From an uncultured bacterium (lineage in GTDB: Bacteria > Verrucomicrobiota > Verrucomicrobiia > Verrucomicrobiales > V1-33): a stretch of 49,369 bases of DNA. Shown piece by piece: positions 44,084 through 49,369 of the stretch. Position 1 is the first letter of the stretch. Every line of letters begins with the position of its first letter. A model generated the notes under the pieces. It was not told where the DNA came from, made no database searches, and saw only the letters and a list, made by a program, of their open reading frames with translations. Both the position numbers and the translations under genes were made by a program. The DNA is taken from assembly GCA_903936775.1 (NCBI GenBank), contig CAIZWU010000105.1:1-49369 (forward strand), given 5' to 3'.

Positions 44084-45433
44084 ATGAACACCCCGAACTC
44101 CTCCCCCATCCTCTGCGGCACCGACTTTTCCGTCAACTCCCAGAAGGCCGCCGATGTCGCCGCTGCGCTGGCCGCCCGGTTAGGGGCCCCGTTTCAATTG
44201 ATCCACGCCTCCGTCATCCCTGCCTCGCCGCTCACCCAGGAGCATTTGAATCAGGAAGCCCGGCGCCTGCGGGAAGCCGGGGTGGAACTCGCCGCCGAAG
44301 TGGTCGAGGGCGACGCCGACACCGTGCTCTGCCAACTGGCCGGGGAGCGCCACGCCCGCCTGCTGGTGGTTTCCTCCCTGAGCCGCCGCCGCGCGGTGCG
44401 TTGGCTGCTCGGCAGTGTGGCGGAGCGCACCGCCGAGGCTTCGCCGGTGCCCACTCTGGTGGTGCGGGAGGCCGCACCTTTCGAGGACTGGGCGCGGGGG
44501 ATCCGGCCGCTGCGGGTTTTTGTGGGCGCGGATTTCAGTGCCAGCGCGGATGCCGCCTTGCACTGGATCGCCGCGCTGCGTCAGGCCGGGCCTTGTGAAG
44601 TCACGGTCGCTTATGCCGCCTGGCCGCCGCAGGAAGCCGCCCGCCTCGGCATTTTTGGCGCCATCGGGCCGGCGGATGATCCCGCTGCCCTCCAAGCCCT
44701 GCTGGAGCGCGATCTGCGGGAAAAGGTCACGCGCGTCCTCGGGGAAAATCTGGTCGAGGTCCGCGTCCAGACCGATTGGCGCCGCACCGATGTTTCCTTG
44801 TTGGACATGGCCGTCGAGGCCAAGGCCGATCTGGTGGTGGTGGGCACCCATCAACGCCATGGCCTGCACCGCCTCCGGCACGATTCCGTTTCCCGCGCCC
44901 TCCTCCACCATGCGCCCATGAGTGTGGTCTGCGTGCCCACCTCCGCCGCCGCCCCGGTGGCCGGGCCGCGCATCCGGGAATGCCGCCGTGTCATGGTGGC
45001 GGTGGATCTCAATGAGCCGCACGGGTTTGAGACCCCTTATGCTTATTCCATCGTCCAGCCCGGCGGCACCGTCCGGCTGGTGCATAACATCGAGTCCTTC
45101 CGCCTGCCCGTGCCCGGCACCGGCGTGTCTCCCGGAGAGTTATCCCGGAAAGAAGAGCAGGCACAGCAGATCGCGGCCTGTGAGGAACGCCTGCGAGCCC
45201 TCGCCCCTGCCCCGGCCGAGGCCCGCGGCATCGTGACCGAGGTGGAAGTCACCAGCGGCCAGGAAACCGCCCTCTCCATCTGCTCTGCGGCCGAGCGTTT
45301 TAATGCCGACATCGTCTGTCTGGGCGTCCACACCCGTCATGGGCTCACTGACAAAAAGCTGGGCTCCGTCCCGCTCGCCGTCCTGCAAAGCTGCCGCCGT
45401 CCCACCCTGGTGGTGTGGCCCCCTGCGGAGTGA
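44084..45433 (+). CDS. universal stress protein with three UspA-like domains
   Basis: 449 residues, about three times the size of a single UspA domain. Domain 1 (8-125): ILCGTDFSVNSQKAADVAAA ... LLVVSSLSRRRAVRWLLGSV. Domain 2 (about 145-285): VFVGADFSASADAALHWIAA ... LVVVGTHQRHGLHRLRHDSV. Domain 3 (about 300-449): RVMVAVDLNEPHGFETPYAY ... IVCLGVHTRHGLTDKKLGSV. The G-x2-G-x9-G(S) nucleotide motif is recognisable in domains 1 and 2 only in altered form (HQRHGLHRL), so ATP binding is uncertain. Two-domain Usp proteins are common; three in one chain is unusual. It is co-transcribed with ppsA, ten bases apart, which links it to energy stress. Confidence 0.87.
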   Translation: MNTPNSSPILCGTDFSVNSQKAADVAAALAARLGAPFQLIHASVIPASPLTQEHLNQEARRLREAGVELAAEVVEGDADTVLCQLAGERHARLLVVSSLSRRRAVRWLLGSVAERTAEASPVPTLVVREAAPFEDWARGIRPLRVFVGADFSASADAALHWIAALRQAGPCEVTVAYAAWPPQEAARLGIFGAIGPADDPAALQALLERDLREKVTRVLGENLVEVRVQTDWRRTDVSLLDMAVEAKADLVVVGTHQRHGLHRLRHDSVSRALLHHAPMSVVCVPTSAAAPVAGPRIRECRRVMVAVDLNEPHGFETPYAYSIVQPGGTVRLVHNIESFRLPVPGTGVSPGELSRKEEQAQQIAACEERLRALAPAPAEARGIVTEVEVTSGQETALSICSAAERFNADIVCLGVHTRHGLTDKKLGSVPLAVLQSCRRPTLVVWPPAE

Positions 45434-45841
45434 GGCCCTGGCCCTTTCGGTTGGGAAAGACCGTATCCTGGCAGGTCCGCCGCCGCATTTCCCGCGGGTT
45501 CCATATCCATGCCAGGGCGTGCGGCCATGCCTCCCTCCCCCAAGTCCTGAGTATTCCTGCCCAAGGTGCCATCCATGACAGCTGCACGGTTCACGTTATC
45601 CTCACGACCGGCTTCGAATGCGGCCGCAACCCTGTGGCCATCACCCGCTCACAGATTTTCCTTGGAGGCGGTGGGATCTACTGCCATCTTCTCCCACATC
45701 CCGCCCCATGGAGCCAAAACCAACACCCTCGCCCGCCCCTTTTGCCGGACTCCCGGATTTCCCCGGCAATCCTGCGGGAGATAAGGTGGGGCACTATTCT
45801 GCAATCCTGTCGGTGAACCACTAGTTAGGCATCCCACGCGC
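45434..45841. other. gene-free stretch
   Basis: About 400 bases between the stress-protein gene and the orphan at 45842. There is no supported gene or terminator. A heptamer GTTAGGC lies at 45825-45831, close to the orphan's start, and matches the integron core-site consensus GTTRRRY, but no partner core or folded attC site was found. Confidence 0.4.
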
Positions 45842-46279
45842 ATGAGCCGCATCATCCTTCCCATCACCATCATCGTTGCTGTCGGTATCGCCTTTGCTGC
45901 CGGATGGTATTTCGGCTACACACGTCCGACGTTGCAGAACCAGAAGAAGATTCTCAAGGAGTATGCCGTTGCCCGCGACGTGATAGGTTACACCGACGCC
46001 GAGATGACTCAGGCAGCAAAGACTTTTCCGAAGCCCAAGGATGTCTTGGCCTCTATGGCTCGCGAGGACCAGACGCTTGTGGCAGTGGCAATCGGTTCAG
46101 TTCGACAGTTCGACAAGGGGGACCCAGAGGCTGTAAAGCGGCAGCTGCTGCATATACTAGGCTCATACTACCGCGTTCATCAGACCGATGACCTTTACCG
46201 CGACGTCATTGCGCAGATTGAAAAGGCCGCACTGGAGAGTCCTTCCATCGCAGCAGAAATTGCCAGGAAGAATGAATGA
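45842..46279 (+). CDS. membrane-anchored hypothetical protein, lower GC
   Basis: 145 residues. MSRIILPITIIVAVGIAFAA is a single N-terminal membrane anchor, followed by GWYFGYTRPTLQNQKKILKE and a soluble helical part (YTDAEMTQAAKTFPKPKDVL, DPEAVKRQLLHILGSYYRVH). I do not recognise a family. By eye the base composition is in the mid-fifties in GC, clearly lower than in the genes on either side, and third positions are mixed. This suggests acquisition from elsewhere. It stands alone, without operon neighbours. Confidence 0.72.
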   Translation: MSRIILPITIIVAVGIAFAAGWYFGYTRPTLQNQKKILKEYAVARDVIGYTDAEMTQAAKTFPKPKDVLASMAREDQTLVAVAIGSVRQFDKGDPEAVKRQLLHILGSYYRVHQTDDLYRDVIAQIEKAALESPSIAAEIARKNE

Positions 46280-46361
46280 CAAAGACGATGCCTGATGACC
46301 GTTGGTAACCATCGGACGCAGGCCCGGGGATGACGATTGTTGAACGAGACGCGGACGGCCT

Positions 46362-47759
46362 TCACTCCACGGTCATGCCCATCCCGGCGACGGTGAAGGA
46401 TTTACCGGGGTATTCCTCCATCAGGGCGGATTGGAGGGCGAGGGAGCGGAGGGGCTCGCCGTGGACGAGGTAGATTTGTTTTTTGGGGCCGGTGATGCGG
46501 TGGAAGTATTCCATGAGCTCGCTGTGGTCGGCGTGGCCGGAGAAGCTGTCGAGGATTTCGATGCGGGCGCGGACGGGGATGAGGTCGCCGAAGATGGTGA
46601 CTTCGGGGTGCCCTTCGCGGAGCTTCCAGCCGAGGGTGTTTTCCGCACAATAGCCGACGAAGAGGACGGTGGTGCGGGGGTCGGCGAGGTTGTTCTTGAG
46701 ATGGTGGACGATGCGGCCGCCCTCACACATGCCGGAGGCGGAGATGATGATGAAGGGGCCGTCCTTGCCATTGAGCTCCTTGCTCTCGACGGGGGAGCGG
46801 ATGAGCTCGAGGCCCTCGAAGCCGAAGGGGTCGCGTTTGTCGAAGAGGAAGTTGTAGACGGTGTCGTTGAAGCCTTCCGGGTGGAGGCGGAAGACCTCGG
46901 TGGCGGAGACGGCGAGGGGGCTGTCGACAAAGACGGGGACGCGGGCGAGGCAGGCGGTCTCGATGAGGTCGTGGATGACGTAGAGGAGCTGCTGGGTGCG
47001 CTCGACGGCGAAGGAGGGGATGAGGACTTTGCCGCGGTTTTTGAGGGCGTGGGCGAGGATGCGGCAGAGGTGCTCGCGGGAGTCGGTGTTCATTTCATGT
47101 TCGCGCCCGCCGTAGGTGCTTTCCATGATGATGGTGTCGATGTCCGTGGCGTTGTCAGGATCGCGCAGGAGGTCGTTGTCGCCGCGGCCGACATCGCCGG
47201 AGAAGAGGAGACGTTTTTTCTCGCCGGTGGCGCGGTCGTGGAGGTCGAGGATGACCTGGGCGGAGCCGAGGATGTGGCCGGCATCGATGAAGGTGACCTG
47301 GACGCCATCGCCAATGAACATGGGGCGGTGGTAGTCGAAGGTGACGAATTGCCGGAGGGCCTTTTCGGCATCAATGGGGGAGTAGAGCGGGGTGTAGAGG
47401 GGCTGGCCTTTGCGGGCACGTTTTTTGTTGGCGTATTCGACGTCGGCGGTCTGGATCCTGGCGGAGTCGGCCAGCATGATCTGGCAGAGGTCGCGGGTGG
47501 CGGGGGTGGCGTAGATGTTGCCGCGGTAGCCCTGGCGGGTGAGGTTGGGGAGATTCCCGCTGTGGTCGATGTGGGCGTGGGAGAGGACCACGGCGGTGAG
47601 GTCGGCGGGGTTGAAGGGAAAATGTTTGTTGCGGTTGTAGGCTTCCTCGCGGTGCCCCTGGTAAAGCCCGCAGTCGAGCAGGATGCGCTGGCCATTGATC
47701 TCGATCAGGTGCTGGGAGCCGGTGGTGGTGCCGGCGGCGCCGTGGAAGGTGATTTTCAT
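46362..47759 (-). CDS. metallo-beta-lactamase fold, beta-CASP RNase-like protein
   Basis: 465 residues. MKITFHGAAGTTTGSQHLIE starts the domain; the frame is open further up (47858) but not conserved. Metal-binding motif SHAHIDHSGNLP (HxHxDH), FIDAGHILGSAQVIL, LLFSGDVGRGDNDLL and IMESTYGGREHE are the MBL core. A beta-CASP insert with KVLIPSFAVERTQQLLYVIH and FIIISASGMCEGGRIVHHLK, and the end motif DSFSGHADHSELMEYF with YLVHGEP, show the RNA-specificity (RMMBL) part. Relatives are exo/endoribonucleases (YsfA/TTHA0252 type) acting in the cytoplasm. Codon use is strongly G/C at third positions. No operon partner is seen. Confidence 0.92.
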   Translation of the reverse strand: MKITFHGAAGTTTGSQHLIEINGQRILLDCGLYQGHREEAYNRNKHFPFNPADLTAVVLSHAHIDHSGNLPNLTRQGYRGNIYATPATRDLCQIMLADSARIQTADVEYANKKRARKGQPLYTPLYSPIDAEKALRQFVTFDYHRPMFIGDGVQVTFIDAGHILGSAQVILDLHDRATGEKKRLLFSGDVGRGDNDLLRDPDNATDIDTIIMESTYGGREHEMNTDSREHLCRILAHALKNRGKVLIPSFAVERTQQLLYVIHDLIETACLARVPVFVDSPLAVSATEVFRLHPEGFNDTVYNFLFDKRDPFGFEGLELIRSPVESKELNGKDGPFIIISASGMCEGGRIVHHLKNNLADPRTTVLFVGYCAENTLGWKLREGHPEVTIFGDLIPVRARIEILDSFSGHADHSELMEYFHRITGPKKQIYLVHGEPLRSLALQSALMEEYPGKSFTVAGMGMTVE

Positions 47760-47863
47760 GTCGTGGATGGGGAAGCAAATCGGGTAGGTTCCGGGGGGCG
47801 GGCGGGGTTGGCATCCGGCTCCGGGAGAAGGATTAGGGATTTCCCCGGGAATATACAAAACAA

Positions 47864-47898
47864 AAAACCCGCCCTCCGGCGGGCGGAGGGCGGGTTTT
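47864..47898 (-). terminator. strong intrinsic terminator (leftward)
   Basis: AAAACCCGCCCTCC (47864-47877) and GGAGGGCGGGTTTT (47885-47898) form a perfect fourteen-base stem with a seven-base loop. On the minus strand it is followed by TTTTTTGTTTTGT (counting the stem T bases), so it ends leftward transcripts from the cysteine desulfurase gene before the beta-CASP promoter. The stem symmetry may let it work in both directions. Confidence 0.85.
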
Positions 47899-48448
47899 GA
47901 GAAATGAGGCAGGAGGAAAAAGCCTCTTGGCGGCGGCGGAATCGGCCGAAGGGGCCATCCTTGATGACATCGTCTATCACGTGGCGGTGACGCACCGTGA
48001 TATGGATGGGTTTGGCAATCATACGGGCACGCCCACCGCGCCCTGCACCTGGTTATTCATTGATGGCGAGCCGATTTCGGCAGCCGTCGAGCTGGTGGCC
48101 GGGTTCACGGATTATACCCTCACCAAGACTTCCGGGGGCCTCTGCTTCGGTACCGCCACCAGTGCTGGCCAAGGTTATATTGGCTTGGTGGATGATCTCC
48201 AAGTTTACCGTAGGGAGCTGACTCCGGCAGACCTTGCCGGGACGTTCAGCCAGCCCGGGAAAACGGCCTTCAACCTCGAGGCCTTGGATTACCGCATCAC
48301 GGCGGTGCGGTATAATCCTGTGACTGGATCAGTGACGCTGAATTGGAATGCGGTGCCCGGGGCCGTTTATTCCGTGCAACAATGCATCACCTTCACCACG
48401 GGGGCCGGGCCACGCCGGTTCTTCCAGATCCTCCGTGCGTCGCTCTAA
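47897..48448 (+). pseudogene. 3' remnant of an exported LamG-type protein gene
   Basis: The open frame codes for DDIVYHVAVTHRDMDGFGNH, CTWLFIDGEPISAAVELVAG, FTDYTLTKTSGGLCFGTATS and GYIGLVDDLQVYRRELTPAD, which is the second half of a LamG/concanavalin A-like sandwich, followed by the small C-terminal domain (VTLNWNAVPGAVYSVQQ ... RRFFQILRASL). The only in-frame start is a TTG inside a terminator stem. Signal peptide and first half are missing. The 5' part was evidently lost up to the terminator. The last domain also looks shortened between VYSVQQ and RRFFQI. Confidence 0.6.
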
Positions 48449-49369
48449 CGAAAAGCGGGAGCCGGGCCGGCGGGGCGTTCCCCGAGGGTGGCGGAAACGG
48501 TGGCGAGGGCATCTGCCAGGGCCAGCCAGTGATCGGGCGTGGTGTCCCAGCCCGCGCTGAGGCGCAGCACCTGCCCTTGGTTTGATTCCGGCAGGCCCAT
48601 GGCGCGCAGGACGTCGGATGCCCCCGCGCCCCGGCTGCAGGCTGATCCGGTGGAGACGGCAAATCCAAGGGCGCTCAGCCGGGTGAGCCACTTCACATTG
48701 CCTGGGGCAGGCACGGTGAGCAGCACGGTATTCCAGAGCCGCTGGGCGTGAAGAGCGATGATTTCCACGCCCGGCAGAAGGGTGAGGATTTTTTCCTCGA
48801 AGCCTTGCCGGGCTTCCAGCCAATCCGCTTCCCGGGCCGTGAGCGAGGCCTCTTGAGCTTCCCAGGCCGCGACCATGGCGGCGATGGCGGGCAGGTTCTC
48901 AGTGCCGGCGCGGCGGCGGGATTCCTGTGGACCGCCGCGCAGGGAGCGGAAGGGGCGGCCGGTGGCCGGGACTTTGAGGAATCCAATCCCCTTGGGTCCG
49001 CCGAACTTGTGGGCGCTGCCATTTACAAAATCACAGGCGCCGAGCCCAGCCGCTGGTTTTTTCCCGATCCATTGCGCGGCATCACAGTGGAACAGGGCGC
49101 CATGTTTCCGGCACAGGGCGAGCGCTTCCTGCCAGGGCTGGAGCACTCCGCTTTCGTTGTTCGCAGCCATGACGGCCACGAGGCCGGGCCGGTGGGTGGC
49201 GAGGATTTCTTCCAGAGCGGTCAAGCTAGTCACTCCCTCGCCGGTCACGGGGATTTCGTGACAGCGGTCCGGAAAATGATGCAGGGCGGGTTCGCGCACG
49301 CAGGGGTGTTCCACCGCGCTGAGGGCCATGCCCGTGATCCCATTGGCCGCTGCATGGGCGATGACCGCA
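48445..49369 (-). CDS. cysteine desulfurase (NifS/IscS family), partial at right edge
   Basis: PLP enzyme releasing sulfur from cysteine as a persulfide for iron-sulfur clusters and tRNA thiolation. The frame continues to the window edge upstream of the apparent ATG at 49329 (AVIAHAAANGITGMALSAVE), so the N-terminal part is outside. Visible motifs: SAVEHPCVREPALHHF, VMAANNESGVLQPWQEALAL, FHCDAAQWIGK, the PLP lysine in GSAHKFGGPKGIGF, RRRAGTENLPAIAAMVAAWE and the persulfide cysteine in STGSACSRGAGASDVLRAMG. VLRLSAGWDTTPDHWLALAD ends the fold. The gene is followed by the terminator at 47864-47898 after the LamG remnant. Confidence 0.93.
   Translation of the reverse strand, partial: AVIAHAAANGITGMALSAVEHPCVREPALHHFPDRCHEIPVTGEGVTSLTALEEILATHRPGLVAVMAANNESGVLQPWQEALALCRKHGALFHCDAAQWIGKKPAAGLGACDFVNGSAHKFGGPKGIGFLKVPATGRPFRSLRGGPQESRRRAGTENLPAIAAMVAAWEAQEASLTAREADWLEARQGFEEKILTLLPGVEIIALHAQRLWNTVLLTVPAPGNVKWLTRLSALGFAVSTGSACSRGAGASDVLRAMGLPESNQGQVLRLSAGWDTTPDHWLALADALATVSATLGERPAGPAPAFR

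Noticed and set aside
45825..46330. Complete integron gene cassette around the orphan at 45842
   Set aside because: Only one GTTRRRY-like heptamer is present; no paired RYYYAAC core or folded attC after the stop codon and no integrase in the window.
46431..47900. 489-codon plus-strand frame opposite the beta-CASP gene
   Set aside because: Val/Asp/Gly/Glu-rich antisense shadow; the beta-CASP motifs on the minus strand are complete.

Overview
The window is high-GC bacterial DNA, most probably from a member of the Verrucomicrobiota. The evidence is indirect: several exported proteins have lineage-typical LamG-like, beta-propeller and SGNH folds. The type II topoisomerase B subunit resembles ParE of the Bacteroidota type. 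Genes encoding Gly/Arg/Pro-rich and repeat proteins have no well-known relatives. Many starts also lack a clear Shine-Dalgarno sequence. There is no rRNA gene, phage module or CRISPR array. One tRNA gene (Leu, anticodon CAA) lies at 22309-22392.

Layout. 1-8743: the start of an exported LamG-like protein (runs off the left edge), an ISL3 transposase remnant, parE, a repeat protein with homing-endonuclease-type repeats, a kinase/P-loop fusion, a cysteine-cluster protein and two small hypotheticals. 9085-11414: an exported SGNH hydrolase and an exported TIM-barrel sugar isomerase-like protein. 11811-15880: a large low-complexity protein, a decayed gene, and rplS with a candidate leader hairpin and a clear terminator. 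15881-19825: Sua5 threonylcarbamoyl-AMP synthase, a MATE transporter, and an alkylation-repair pair (Ogt plus an internally deleted Ada/AlkA fusion). 20048-24053: a hypothetical, an O-methyltransferase, tRNA-Leu, an exported propeller and its coupled neighbour.

24263-38578 is the most notable part: about 14 kb of tightly packed genes on the plus strand. It starts with a nitrosative-stress/heme group (Rrf2 regulator, c-type heme protein, NnrS, truncated hemoglobin). It continues with arsR-arsD-arsA without any arsB or acr3, and then directly an RND pump (lipoprotein adaptor plus permease). Next come two exported proteins, one with a duplicated domain and three CxxC motifs. It ends with a YeeE/YedE sulfur transporter split over two genes, a DUF302 protein and a DUF6132 membrane protein. 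The ArsA and ArsD metalloid-binding cysteines are all present. The arrangement suggests a metalloid/sulfur detoxification system in which the usual arsenite channel is absent or replaced.

38612-49369: a frameshifted serine hydrolase, an exported PQQ-like propeller, PEP synthase with a three-domain universal stress protein, a lower-GC membrane-anchored orphan, a beta-CASP metallo-beta-lactamase RNase-like protein, a LamG gene remnant, a terminator and a partial cysteine desulfurase running off the right edge.

Decayed or broken genes are frequent (ISL3 remnant, 14509-15142, Ada/AlkA, serine hydrolase, LamG remnant), so part of this window is being lost.
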